Made by a program: the position numbers and the translations under genes. The notes below the pieces were generated by a model, which had not been told where the DNA came from, ran no database searches, and was given only the letters and a program-made list of their open reading frames with translations. Shown in pieces: positions 23,876 to 31,982 of a DNA stretch of 64,000 nt. Position 1 is the stretch's first letter, and each line of letters begins with the position of its first letter. This stretch comes from JAJZRJ01 sp040757055 (GTDB lineage: Bacteria; Desulfobacterota; Desulfobulbia; Desulfobulbales; Desulfurivibrionaceae), in the NCBI GenBank assembly GCA_040757055.1, contig JBFLXY010000007.1, positions 62,001 to 126,000 of the forward strand, in the 5' to 3' direction.

Positions 23876-24625
23876 TCAGCCTGCCACCACTTGGGCGCCG
23901 GTCTTGCCGAAGCGCCGCTGTCGTCCCTGGTAGTCGTCCAGGGCGGCATGGAACTGCGCTTTGCGGAAGTCGGGCCAGAGGATGGGAGTGAAGTAGAGTT
24001 CGCTGTAGGAGGTCTGCCAGAGGAGGAAGTTGCTGAGGCGGGACTCGCCGCCGGTGCGGATGAGGAGATCCGGGTCGGGGAGCCCTGCGGTGTAGAGGTG
24101 TTCGTTCAGCCGCTCTTCGGTGATCGCCTCGGGCGTGAGGGTGCCGGCCACACATTGCTGTGCCAAAAGCCGGGCTGCGCGGACGAGTTCGCTTCTGCCG
24201 CCGTAGCTCAGGGCCAGATTGAGGATGAGGCCGCGGTTGCCGGCGGTCCTGTCGATGGTCTTTCCGAGCAGGGCCTGCACGTCTTTGGGCAGGCGCTCGA
24301 TCTCGCCGCTGCACCTGAGGCGCACCCCTTTTTCCAGCATGGGGGCGAGCTGGCTTTCGAGGTAGGCGCGGAGCAGGCTCATGAGCGCCTGGACTTCCAG
24401 GGGCGGCCGTTGCCAGTTCTCGGTGGAAAAGGCATAGAGGGTGAGCGCCGTGATGCCCAGTTCGCCGGCCGCCTCGACGATTTCCCGCACCGATTCGACC
24501 CCGGCCTTGTGGCCTATGGCGCGCGGCAGACCACGCTGTTCGGCCCATCGGCCATTGCCGTCCATGATGATGGCGACATGACGGGGCAGCCTGCGGTGGT
24601 CGGGTTCAGTGGGGGGCATGGTCAT
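23876..24625 (-). CDS. uppS: Undecaprenyl pyrophosphate synthase
   Basis: 249 residues. HVAIIMDGNGRWAEQRGLPR contains the catalytic Asp22 and diphosphate-binding arginines; later LPDPDLLIRTGGESRLSNFLLWQ and YSELYF are also family signatures. It condenses isoprenyl units in cis to the C55 lipid carrier for peptidoglycan and LPS. First gene of the run down to tsaB; the frr terminator lies just upstream, so this run may need read-through or a promoter I do not see. Confidence 0.96.
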   Translation of the reverse strand: MTMPPTEPDHRRLPRHVAIIMDGNGRWAEQRGLPRAIGHKAGVESVREIVEAAGELGITALTLYAFSTENWQRPPLEVQALMSLLRAYLESQLAPMLEKGVRLRCSGEIERLPKDVQALLGKTIDRTAGNRGLILNLALSYGGRSELVRAARLLAQQCVAGTLTPEAITEERLNEHLYTAGLPDPDLLIRTGGESRLSNFLLWQTSYSELYFTPILWPDFRKAQFHAALDDYQGRQRRFGKTGAQVVAG

Positions 24626-24648
24626 CGGTGTTCACGATCGCACAAACG

Positions 24649-24676
24649 AAAAAAGGATACCATGACGATATCCTTT
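24649..24676 (-). terminator. Terminator after frr
   Basis: Minus strand: AAAGGATA (from plus 24669-24676) pairs with TATCCTTT (from 24652-24659) and runs into six T (24649-24654). It separates rpsB-tsf-pyrH-frr from uppS and the genes behind it. Confidence 0.75.
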
Positions 24677-24718
24677 CTGCACGGAGACTTTGCGGAAAAC
24701 GGTGCGGATGCCATGAGG

Positions 24719-25273
24719 TCAGACCTCCATGACCTCCTTTTCCTTTTCCGCCATGATCTCGTCGATTTTCTTGATGTGCCTGTCCGTGGCCTTCTGGGCC
24801 TCTTCCTGGAGCTTGAAGAATTCGTCCTCGGCCAGCTCCTTGCTGCCTTTCTGTTTTTTGAGGGCGTCGATGGCATCGCGGCGGCAGTTGCGGATCGCCA
24901 CCCGGTACTCCTCGCTGATCTTCTTCACCTGCTTGACCAGCTCCTTGCGGCGCTCTTCGGTGAGCTGCGGGATGTTGATGCGGATCACCTTGCCGTCGTT
25001 GGAAGGATTAAGGCCGATATCGGAGCCAAAGATCGCCTTCTCGATGGCGGCGAGGAGCTGGGTGTCCCAGGGCTGGATCACGATCATCCGGCTCTCCGGG
25101 ATGGTGAGGTTGGCCACCTGGTTCAAGAGCATGGGCGAACCGTAGGCAGAGACCTTGATGCCGTCGAGCAGGGCGAGCGAGGCGCGGCCGGTGCGGATCC
25201 TGGTCAGCTCGCGGCGGTAGGCCTCCATGCTGTGGTCCATCTTTTCGTTCATGGCGAGAATGGTCGGATGCAT
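24719..25273 (-). CDS. frr: Ribosome recycling factor
   Basis: 184 residues, the standard length. KMDHSMEAYRRELTRIRTGRAS and the final coiled region with EEAQKATDRHIKKIDEI are typical. RRF splits post-termination ribosomes with EF-G. It starts 3 bases after pyrH and is the last gene before a terminator. Confidence 0.97.
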   Translation of the reverse strand: MHPTILAMNEKMDHSMEAYRRELTRIRTGRASLALLDGIKVSAYGSPMLLNQVANLTIPESRMIVIQPWDTQLLAAIEKAIFGSDIGLNPSNDGKVIRINIPQLTEERRKELVKQVKKISEEYRVAIRNCRRDAIDALKKQKGSKELAEDEFFKLQEEAQKATDRHIKKIDEIMAEKEKEVMEV

Positions 25274-25276
25274 CTC

Positions 25277-25993
25277 TTACCCCCTGATCAGTGTGCCGAT
25301 GGATTCGCCGCACACCGCCTTCTTCATGTTGCCCGGCGTGTTCATGTCGATGACCAGAATGGCGGTGTTGTTGTCCATGGCCAGCGAGATGGCGGCGGCG
25401 TCCATCACCTTGAGGTGGCGTTGCAGAACCTCGTCGTAGCTCAGGGTGTCGAACCGGACCGCGTCCTTGTGCCTGAGCGGGTCCTTGTCGTAAACCCCGT
25501 CCACCCGGGTCGCCTTGCAGACGAGGTCGGCGTTGATCTCCAAGGCTCGCAGCATGGCGGCGGTGTCGGTGGTGAAGTAGGGGTTGCCGGTGCCGGCCCC
25601 GAAGATCACCACCCGTCTCTTCTGGAGATGGTGGATCGCCTTCTGGCGGGAGAAGGACTCGCAGACCGTGAGCATGGGGATGGCGGAGAGCACCCGTGCC
25701 GAAACGTCGTGGCGCTCCAATGCGTCGTGCAGGGCCAGGGCGTTGATCACCGTGGCCAGCATGCCCATGTTGTCGGCCGCCGCCCGGTCCATGCCGCTTG
25801 AAGCGCCGGAGACGCCGCGGAAGATGTTGCCTGCCCCGATCACCAGGGCAAGCTGGACATCGAGGGCGACCAGTTCCCTGATTTCCCTGGCCACGTAGTT
25901 GAGCACCTCGGTGCTGATGCCGAAGGCGGCGTCGCCCATCAGGGCTTCGCCGCTCAGCTTCAACAGCACCCGTTTGTACTTGCTCTTCGCCAT
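25277..25993 (-). CDS. pyrH: UMP kinase
   Basis: 238 residues. KYKRVLLKLSGEALMGD, VIGAGNIFRG and the ATRVDGVYDKDP loop identify the hexameric bacterial UMP kinase, which makes UDP from UMP and is normally GTP-activated and UTP-inhibited. In the conserved order between tsf and frr. Confidence 0.97.
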   Translation of the reverse strand: MAKSKYKRVLLKLSGEALMGDAAFGISTEVLNYVAREIRELVALDVQLALVIGAGNIFRGVSGASSGMDRAAADNMGMLATVINALALHDALERHDVSARVLSAIPMLTVCESFSRQKAIHHLQKRRVVIFGAGTGNPYFTTDTAAMLRALEINADLVCKATRVDGVYDKDPLRHKDAVRFDTLSYDEVLQRHLKVMDAAAISLAMDNNTAILVIDMNTPGNMKKAVCGESIGTLIRG

Positions 25994-26014
25994 GGCCGGG
26001 TTTCCGCGGTTGGT

Positions 26015-26608
26015 TCAGGCGCCGACCTGGAAGCGGGCAAAGCGCTTGACGCTGATGTTCTCGCCCATCTTGGCGATGAGTTCGTTCAGCAGATCCTGGA
26101 TGGAGAGATCGGGGTTTTTGACGAACTTCTGCTCCAGGAGGCAGTTTTCGGCGTAGAACTTGTCCATCTTGCCGCCCACCATCTTTTCGGCGATGTTCTC
26201 CGGCTTGCCGGAGTCCATGGCCTGCTGCTTGTAGATGTTGCGCTCGCGCTCGATGAGGTCGGCGGGCACGTCCTCGCGCTTGATGGAGACCGGATTGGAA
26301 GCGGCGATGTGCATGGCCACGTTTTTGGCGAACTCGATGAAGGCCGGGCTCTTGGCCACGAAGTCGGTCTCGCAGCCGACCTCCACCATGACGCCGAGCT
26401 TGCTGCCGGCGTGGATGTAAGTCTCGATCACGCCCTCGCTGGTGGCGCGGTCGGCCCGCTTCTTGGCCACGGCCAGGCCCTTCTGCCGCAGCAGGTCCAC
26501 GGCCTTTTCCATGTCGCCGCCGGTGTCGGCGAGCGCCTTCTTGCAATCCATCATCCCCGCATTGGTCTTGTCGCGGAGTTCCTTGACCATCTGGCTGGTT
26601 ATCTGCAC
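26015..26608 (-). CDS. tsf: Elongation factor Ts
   Basis: 197 residues with a GTG start (GAGG about 8 bases before). The UBA-like N-terminus (MVKELRDKTNAGMMDCKKAL) and the TDFVA motif that opens the EF-Tu nucleotide site are intact. It is the short form, lacking much of the C-terminal core seen in the 283-residue E. coli protein, as in several other phyla. Catalyses GDP release from EF-Tu. Follows rpsB after a hairpin. Confidence 0.96.
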   Translation of the reverse strand: MQITSQMVKELRDKTNAGMMDCKKALADTGGDMEKAVDLLRQKGLAVAKKRADRATSEGVIETYIHAGSKLGVMVEVGCETDFVAKSPAFIEFAKNVAMHIAASNPVSIKREDVPADLIERERNIYKQQAMDSGKPENIAEKMVGGKMDKFYAENCLLEQKFVKNPDLSIQDLLNELIAKMGENISVKRFARFQVGA

Positions 26609-26662
26609 GGGCAGTACCTCGTTAAGCTATGGGTTCAACGTGAAAAAGAGAAGAAACGGCCG

Positions 26663-26693
26663 GCGGGCTCCTGGCCGTGCGACCGGAGCCCGC
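26663..26693 (-). terminator. Attenuator-like hairpin between rpsB and tsf
   Basis: GCGGGCTCC and GGAGCCCGC form a perfect 9-bp stem around 13 bases. On the minus strand it is followed by an interrupted T-rich stretch (TTTCTTCTCTTTTT), suggesting a partial terminator that lowers tsf expression relative to rpsB. Confidence 0.55.
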
Positions 26694-26707
26694 GCTGTGC
26701 CGGGTCG

Positions 26708-27454
26708 TTATTCAGCGGCGGCCTGTTCGGCCACTTCGTCCTTGTCGGCCGCGGCCTGGCGCTGCTCGCCGTACTTGGCACGGCCGGCGAGGACCGCATC
26801 GGCCATCCGCGAGGTGATGAGCCGGACCGACTTGATGGCGTCGTCGTTGCCGGGGATCAGGTAGTCGATGCCGTCCGGGTCGCAGTTGGTATCGGCGGTG
26901 GCGATGACCGGGATGCCGAGGCGGTTGGCTTCGTCCACCGCGATGCTCTCCCTCTTGGGGTCGATGATGAAGAGGGCGTCCGGCAGGCTCTTCATGTTCT
27001 TGATGCCGCCGATGTTGCGCTCCAGCTTTTCGGCCTCCTTCTGCATGGTGAGGGCTTCCTTCTTCTTGTAGCGGTTGATGGTGCCGTCCTCTTCCATGGC
27101 CTTGAAGTGTTTCAGGCGCTCGACGCTCTTCTTGATGGTCTGGTGGTTGGTGAGCATGCCGCCCAGCCAGCGGTAGTCGACGTAGAACATGCCGCAGCGG
27201 GTCGCCTCTTCGCGGATGATCTCCTGGGCCTGGCGCTTGGTGCCGACAAAGAGGATGTTGCCGCCCCTGGCCGCCAGGTTCTCGACGAAGTCGTAGGCAT
27301 GGTTGAAGAGAGGCAGGGTCTTGTCGAGGTTGATGATGTAGATCTTGTTGCGCTCTCCGAAGATGTAGGGCTTCATCTTCGGATTCCAGCGGCGGGTCTG
27401 ATGGCCGAAGTGCAGGCCGGCCTCCAGCATTTCCTGCATGGTGACGTGGGACAT
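26708..27454 (-). CDS. rpsB: 30S ribosomal protein S2
   Basis: 248 residues. The start is ATG 27454 with AGGAG eight bases upstream; the frame stays open far upstream but without homology. MQEMLEAGLHFGHQTRRWNP, FVGTKRQAQEII and the late IPGNDDAIKSVRLI segment are S2 hallmarks. The tail is Ala/Glu-rich. First gene of rpsB-tsf-pyrH-frr, driven by a promoter about 135 bases upstream. Confidence 0.97.
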   Translation of the reverse strand: MSHVTMQEMLEAGLHFGHQTRRWNPKMKPYIFGERNKIYIINLDKTLPLFNHAYDFVENLAARGGNILFVGTKRQAQEIIREEATRCGMFYVDYRWLGGMLTNHQTIKKSVERLKHFKAMEEDGTINRYKKKEALTMQKEAEKLERNIGGIKNMKSLPDALFIIDPKRESIAVDEANRLGIPVIATADTNCDPDGIDYLIPGNDDAIKSVRLITSRMADAVLAGRAKYGEQRQAAADKDEVAEQAAAE

Positions 27455-27594
27455 GGTGCGTACTCCTTGGTGTTTTTGGTTGTGTCTCCGTTCCGGTCTC
27501 GCGGAGCGGAAACCCTCCATCCCGTTTCCCGACCCGGCTCTGCCGGGCACCAGTGGGAGTGTTCGTGGGATGTGCGACGTTGTAAAACCCGCAC
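27455..27594 (-). other. rpsB leader with hairpins
   Basis: About 135 nt of untranslated leader. A perfect hairpin (CCCGGC-AGA-GCCGGG, 27533-27547) and a looser one around 27485-27521 are visible. In other bacteria S2 represses rpsB through its leader; whether this leader does so is inference. Confidence 0.4.
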
Positions 27595-27623
27595 CTTTTA
27601 CCACTGTTGCCACGATTTTGCAA
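27595..27623 (-). promoter_or_regulatory. rpsB promoter
   Basis: Minus strand: TTGCAA (plus 27618-27623), 17-base spacer, TAAAAG (plus 27595-27600) preceded by TGG as an extended -10. Confidence 0.6.
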
Positions 27624-27751
27624 GGGTGATGGCGGGAAAAAGCGGCGCAGCCATACAGGCGCGGCGAATACGGCTGGCGATGGAGAAAAGTCTTGACGCG
27701 ACGGGCCAAAACAACCAAACTGCCCCCCATCGAGAGCCCACTGAGCCATTC

Positions 27752-28828
27752 ATGAGACATCTTGCCGAGTACCAGCCGCGCACCATCCTGGTCCGCTCCA
27801 CCAACTGGGTGGGCGACGCCATCATGACCACGCCGGCGGTGCGCACCATTCGCGCCAACTTTCCCGGGGCGAAGATCTCCATCCTCGCCTACCCGTGGGT
27901 GGCGGACATCTTCGCCGCCAGTCCCCATGTGGACGAGGTGCTCATCTACCAGAAAAAAGGCCGCCACCAAGGGCTGCACGGCCTGTGGCAGCTTGGCCGC
28001 GAACTGCGCGAGCGGTGTTTCGACATGGCCATTCTGCTGCAGAATGCCTTCGAGGCGGCGCTGTTGGCGAACCTTGCCGGCATTCCGGTACGGGCCGGTT
28101 ACCGCCGTGACGGCCGCGGCCTGTTGCTTACCCATGGGGTGACCATCCGGCCCGAGGTGCGGCGGCTCCACCAGGTCCACTACTATCAGGGGCTGCTGGC
28201 AGAACTGGGGCTTTCCCTTGGTCCGGACGAGCTTTTCCTGCAACTGCCGACCGAAACCAGTCGCTGGGCACGAGAGTTCCTGGCCAGCCGCAGGCCACGC
28301 CGGGTGGTGGGGCTGAACCCTGGCGCCGCCTATGGCCCGGCGAAAAAGTGGGCGGCCGAACGCTATGCCGGCCTTGCCGCCCGCCTCCACCGTGAATACG
28401 GCGCCACCCTGCTGGTCTTCGGCACCGCCGCCGACCAGGAGGCGGCGGCGCTCATCAAGGCCGAGGCGCCGGAGCAGGTGGTGGACCTCTCCGGCAAGAC
28501 GACGCTCGCCGAGGCCATGGCCCTGATCGGCTGCTGCGACGCCTTTGTCACCAACGATTCGGGGCTGATGCACGTGGCCGCGGCGCAAAAGGTGCCCCTG
28601 GTCGCGATCTTCGGCTCCACCGACGAGGTGGCCACCGGCCCCTTCTGCCATACCGCGGTGATTCTGAAGAAGGCGCTGCCGTGCAGCCCCTGCTTCAAGA
28701 CCCATTGCCGTTTCGGCCACTACCAGTGCATGGCCGGCATCGAGGTGGACGAGGTCTTCGTTGCCGTAGCCGGCCTGCTGGAGGCCAAGGGGGAGGAGGT
28801 GGGCCATGCAGCCGGCGGTCTTTCTTGA
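27752..28828 (+). CDS. waaF: LPS heptosyltransferase (WaaF-like, GT9)
   Basis: 358 residues from ATG 27752; ATG 27680 would add 24 residues and neither has a strong Shine-Dalgarno. ILVRSTNWVGDAIMTTPAVR at the N-terminus and the donor-site segment TNDSGLMHVAAAQKVPLVAIFGS, with the following PCSPCFKTHC cysteines, fit heptosyltransferase II. It adds ADP-heptose to the inner core of lipopolysaccharide on the cytosolic membrane face. It overlaps gmhB by 23 bases, joining heptose synthesis and use. Confidence 0.9.
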   Translation: MRHLAEYQPRTILVRSTNWVGDAIMTTPAVRTIRANFPGAKISILAYPWVADIFAASPHVDEVLIYQKKGRHQGLHGLWQLGRELRERCFDMAILLQNAFEAALLANLAGIPVRAGYRRDGRGLLLTHGVTIRPEVRRLHQVHYYQGLLAELGLSLGPDELFLQLPTETSRWAREFLASRRPRRVVGLNPGAAYGPAKKWAAERYAGLAARLHREYGATLLVFGTAADQEAAALIKAEAPEQVVDLSGKTTLAEAMALIGCCDAFVTNDSGLMHVAAAQKVPLVAIFGSTDEVATGPFCHTAVILKKALPCSPCFKTHCRFGHYQCMAGIEVDEVFVAVAGLLEAKGEEVGHAAGGLS

Positions 28829-29381
28829 TCGGGACGGCACCATCAACGAGCAGATGGGGTACGTCAACCATCTGAGCCGTTTTGTCCTGCTGCCGCGGGT
28901 GGGGGAGGCGATCCGGCTCCTCAATGAGCGCGGGATTCCGGTGGTGGTGGCCACCAACCAGTCTGGTCTGGCCCGCGGTTACTTTCCGGAGTCGCTGCTC
29001 ACGGCGGTGCATGCCAAAATGACGGCCGGGCTGGCCGCGGCCGGCGCCCGGCTCGACGGCATCTATGTCTGCCCCCATCATCCCGAGGCCAGGGAGGAGC
29101 GGTATCGCGTCGCGTGCCCCTGCCGCAAGCCGAAGACCGGGCTCTTCACCCGGGCGGCAGCGGAACTCGACCTTGATCTGGCCAGATCGTATGTGGTGGG
29201 GGATCGCTGGTCGGACCTGAAGGCGGCCGCGGCCTGCGGCGCCAAAGGGGTGCTGGTGCTGACCGGCTACGGCCGCGGCGATCGGGAGTATATCGGCCCC
29301 GGCCAGGCCGTGCAGCCCCATTGGGTGGCCGAGGATCTTTACGAGGCGGTGGGCTGGATTCTCCGCGACCTGGCGGCCTGA
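28806..29381 (+). CDS. gmhB: D-glycero-D-manno-heptose 1,7-bisphosphate 7-phosphatase
   Basis: 191 residues. HAD motif I FLDRDGTIN with Asp8 and Asp10, motif II TNQSG, motif III lysine in PCRKPKTG, and motif IV VVGDRWSDLKAA. The zinc loop CPHHPEA...CPC is the GmhB-specific mark. It removes the C7 phosphate during ADP-heptose synthesis. Translation-coupled to waaF through the overlap. The other genes of the pathway are not in the window. Confidence 0.94.
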   Translation: MQPAVFLDRDGTINEQMGYVNHLSRFVLLPRVGEAIRLLNERGIPVVVATNQSGLARGYFPESLLTAVHAKMTAGLAAAGARLDGIYVCPHHPEAREERYRVACPCRKPKTGLFTRAAAELDLDLARSYVVGDRWSDLKAAAACGAKGVLVLTGYGRGDREYIGPGQAVQPHWVAEDLYEAVGWILRDLAA

Positions 29382-29393
29382 ATCCCTGCCTGG

Positions 29394-29726
29394 TTATTCC
29401 TCGTCCCGGCCCTTTTTCCTTTCGCTGCTGAAGTCGAAGACCATCTCGTTTTTTCCGACCATCCCGAAGTTCCGGCGCGCCACCTCCTTCTGGTAGGCGC
29501 GGTCACTCCTGAGCCGGGCATTCTCCGCCGCGAGCTGCTCGTTCTCCGTCCTGATCCGCTGATTTTCCGCCGTGGCGGCGCGGAGGTCGCGATGCACCCG
29601 ATAGTATCTCACTGCGCCATAAGGGCTGAAGGTGAGCCATGCCGCAAAGGCCAGAACCAATACGGCGAAAAAGGCGAGCCATCGCTGCCGTTCCGGTCTT
29701 CTGATTTTCTTGTAGGGCAGCGGCAT
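29394..29726 (-). CDS. FtsB/DivIC-type septum formation initiator
   Basis: 110 residues: short basic cytosolic start, one membrane helix (about 17-37), then a periplasmic coiled coil (about 45-75, RTENEQLAAENARLRSD) and a region YQKEVARRNFGMVGKNEMVF typical of FtsB/DivIC. Such proteins link FtsL and FtsQ in the divisome. Position at the end of the secDF-tatC run is not the usual eno-ftsB setting, so I give the family rather than a symbol. Confidence 0.85.
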   Translation of the reverse strand: MPLPYKKIRRPERQRWLAFFAVLVLAFAAWLTFSPYGAVRYYRVHRDLRAATAENQRIRTENEQLAAENARLRSDRAYQKEVARRNFGMVGKNEMVFDFSSERKKGRDEE

Positions 29727-29824
29727 GCGGAGTCTGGCCCGGTTCAGGGTGGAACAGCGGAGTATCTGCCTGTCCCTTCATATCACAGCAGCGGCCGGGC
29801 CGCAATCCCTCTTGTCGCCACCTT

Positions 29825-30526
29825 TCAGCTGATGCGGAGCAGGCGGATGGCGATGATTCCGGCCTCGTAGAGCAGATAGAGCGGCAGGCCCATGAGCATC
29901 ATGTTGAAGACGTCCGGGGTCGGGGTGAGCAGGGCGGCGACGATACTGATGACCAGCACTGCGTAGCGGCGGTGGCGTTCAAAGGACCGGCGCGTGCAGA
30001 GGCCGGTCCTGGCGAGGAAGACCATGAAGATCGGCAGCTCGAAAATGAAGCCGAAGGCGAGGACAAAGAGGGTGACAAAGGCGATGAAGCGGTCGATGGC
30101 GATGAGCGGCTTGAGCTGGGCCGACTGGAAACCCAGGAGAAAATCGACGCCATAGGGCAGGGTGATGTAATAGCAGAAACCGGCGCCGCTGTAGAAAAGA
30201 AACGAGGTGAAGAGAATGAACCAGAAGACGGTGGCGGCGGGCAGGCGGAAGGGCCTGGCCAGGGCCCGCCAGAACCAGGCGATGAAGACCGGCGCCAGCA
30301 GGAAGGCGGCGGCGGCCAGAGCCAGCTTGACGTGGGCAAGAAAGGGCTCGGTCACCGTGAAAAAGGCGAGTTCCTGGCGGAGATGGCGTTGGAATATCCG
30401 GAGCAGTTGCGGCGCCAGCAGGAAGCAGCCGGCGGTGGTGGCCAGCAGCAGGCCGAGCAGCCGCAGCGCGGAACGCCGCAGTCCGTTGATGATGGCTGCC
30501 AGTTGGTGCGGGGTATCCAGGGGCAT
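29825..30526 (-). CDS. tatC: TatC, twin-arginine translocase subunit
   Basis: 233 residues with six membrane helices. Conserved points: FTVTEPFLAHVKLAL, FYSGAGFCYYITLPYGVDFL, FGFIFELPIF and the late ALLTPTPDVFNMMLMGLPLYLLYE. TatC recognises twin-arginine signal peptides of folded, often cofactor-bearing, proteins. The N-terminal cytosolic stretch lacks the usual HLxELR and reads AIINGLRRSAL. tatA/tatB are not nearby. Fifteen bases after the HD gene, in a run with secDF. Confidence 0.92.
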   Translation of the reverse strand: MPLDTPHQLAAIINGLRRSALRLLGLLLATTAGCFLLAPQLLRIFQRHLRQELAFFTVTEPFLAHVKLALAAAAFLLAPVFIAWFWRALARPFRLPAATVFWFILFTSFLFYSGAGFCYYITLPYGVDFLLGFQSAQLKPLIAIDRFIAFVTLFVLAFGFIFELPIFMVFLARTGLCTRRSFERHRRYAVLVISIVAALLTPTPDVFNMMLMGLPLYLLYEAGIIAIRLLRIS

Positions 30527-30541
30527 GGCAACAGCCGGCAG

Positions 30542-31282
30542 CTACGATTGAGGGCGCTTGCGGGCGGTGTCGTCGCCGTTGATCTCACGCTCCAGGCGGC
30601 GGAAGAAGACCTCCATGAACTCGTGGCGCTCCTGGGCGATGCGGCGGCCTTCCGGGGTGAGCATGGTCTCCTTGACCTTGCAGAGCTTGACCCGGAATTC
30701 GCGGTAAGCCGTGTCTTCCACCGAATAGGAGGTGGTGTTGGTGATGTCGCTTGCGCGGTTGTGCAGCCGGGCGCCCACCTGGCCGGCAAAGAGGAAGGCG
30801 CGGCCGATGCCGATGGCGCCGATGGAGTCCAGCTTGTCGGCGTCGTAAAGGATTTGCGCCTCCAGACTCTGGGGAACCTTGTCGTTGCGGTAGCGGTGGC
30901 TCTCGATGCAGTGGACCACGGCCTGGATCTGCTCGGTGGGCATGCCGAGGCCGATCAATATCCCTTCGGCCATTTCCGCCCCTTTTTCGGCGTGGCAGAT
31001 GGTGCCCCGCTGTTCCATCTCGTGGCGGCGGCCGATGTCGTGCAGCAGGGCCGCGGCGCTCAGGATGTCGAGCTTCGCCCCCATCATCCGGCCGATGTGC
31101 ATGGCGAGATCATGGACCCGCTCGGTGTGGTCCGGCCCGTGGCAGCCGCCCTCGCTGATGCAGTATTCGTGGGAGATGGCGCGGAGCCGCTCGGTCAGCG
31201 CGGTTCCTAGCGGGGCGGCGGCGCTGGTCTCCGCCTTGCGCAGGCTGTCCGCGTATGCCGGTTTTTCCTGTTCAGTCGCCAT
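30542..31282 (-). CDS. HD-domain phosphohydrolase
   Basis: 246 residues from ATG 31282, which overlaps the end of the upstream gene by 11 bases; an upstream frame extension has no support. The metal site H...HD...D is present: GPDHTERVHDLAMHIG, ALLHDIGRRHE, ESHRYRND and LYDADKLDSIG. Single HD proteins of this kind hydrolyse nucleotides or other phosphate esters in the cytosol; the substrate is not evident. Within the secDF-tatC operon. Confidence 0.85.
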   Translation of the reverse strand: MATEQEKPAYADSLRKAETSAAAPLGTALTERLRAISHEYCISEGGCHGPDHTERVHDLAMHIGRMMGAKLDILSAAALLHDIGRRHEMEQRGTICHAEKGAEMAEGILIGLGMPTEQIQAVVHCIESHRYRNDKVPQSLEAQILYDADKLDSIGAIGIGRAFLFAGQVGARLHNRASDITNTTSYSVEDTAYREFRVKLCKVKETMLTPEGRRIAQERHEFMEVFFRRLEREINGDDTARKRPQS

Positions 31283-31982
31283 ACAGTTCCCGGATGAGGT
31301 GGTCGACGGCAAAGGCGAGCAGCTTCCCGTCATCGGCGAGCAATGCCTCGCGATCCGGCGTGGCCGCCGGCAGCTCGTTCCGGAAGCGGTCGAGGTCGTA
31401 GAGGGTGGCGAGATACTGCCGGCATCGGGACTCGCTCGGCTGCCAGCCCGCCTTGATGCGGGGATGCTGGAGCAGGCGGAGCAGGAGGTCGTTCATCCGA
31501 TGGTAGGGGAGCAGTTCCTGATCCGCGGTCCAGAGCGCCACGTCCTGCTCCTCGTTTTCGGCAAAGCCGCGGCAGTGCGGCTCGCTGAGCAGCACATGAA
31601 GAACGGTGACCGAACCATCCTCTCTCAGCGATGCGCCGCGGCCCAAGGGATAGGTGCGGCAGGGCGCGGGCCGGTCCTCGTAGACCGTGCAGCCCTGCGG
31701 GCTCACAAAGGGGCAGCTGGCCCGGCCGTCGTCAACCATGGCGAGGAAGACCCGCGGGAAGGGGTCGCCCTCTCCCTGTTCCACTATGGCGTAGCGGTCG
31801 AGGAAGAGGGAGGTGGCGATCCCCAGCCGGCGGGCCAGGCGCACCACGTCGTAGGGCGAGAGGGCCAGCTCCAGTTCGCGGCAGCACTCGGTGAAGCAGC
31901 TCACGCCCGGATGGCAGCGGAAGCGGAAGCGTTCGTCCTCCGTGAGCGGCCGGACGTGATCGGAGAGCATCTGCATGGTCAC
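31272..31982 (-). CDS. YkgJ-type cysteine-cluster protein
   Basis: 236 residues. The cysteine set of the YkgJ (CxxCxxxCC-type) family is here: CHPGVSCFTECC near the N-terminus, then CPFVSPQGCTVYEDRPAPCRTYP, probably binding zinc or an iron-sulfur cluster. The C-terminal half is helical and acidic. Function in the family is unsettled. The start overlaps the secDF stop by 4 bases, so it is translationally coupled to the secretion gene. Confidence 0.85.
   Translation of the reverse strand: MTMQMLSDHVRPLTEDERFRFRCHPGVSCFTECCRELELALSPYDVVRLARRLGIATSLFLDRYAIVEQGEGDPFPRVFLAMVDDGRASCPFVSPQGCTVYEDRPAPCRTYPLGRGASLREDGSVTVLHVLLSEPHCRGFAENEEQDVALWTADQELLPYHRMNDLLLRLLQHPRIKAGWQPSESRCRQYLATLYDLDRFRNELPAATPDREALLADDGKLLAFAVDHLIRELYGD

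Noticed and set aside
27455..28957. Upstream extension of the rpsB frame
   Set aside because: No homology, overlaps waaF and gmhB on the other strand, and rpsB has a good Shine-Dalgarno at 27454.
31283..31333. Longer N-terminus of the HD-domain protein
   Set aside because: The extra residues are Ser/Thr/Pro-rich without homology and lie deeper inside the upstream gene.
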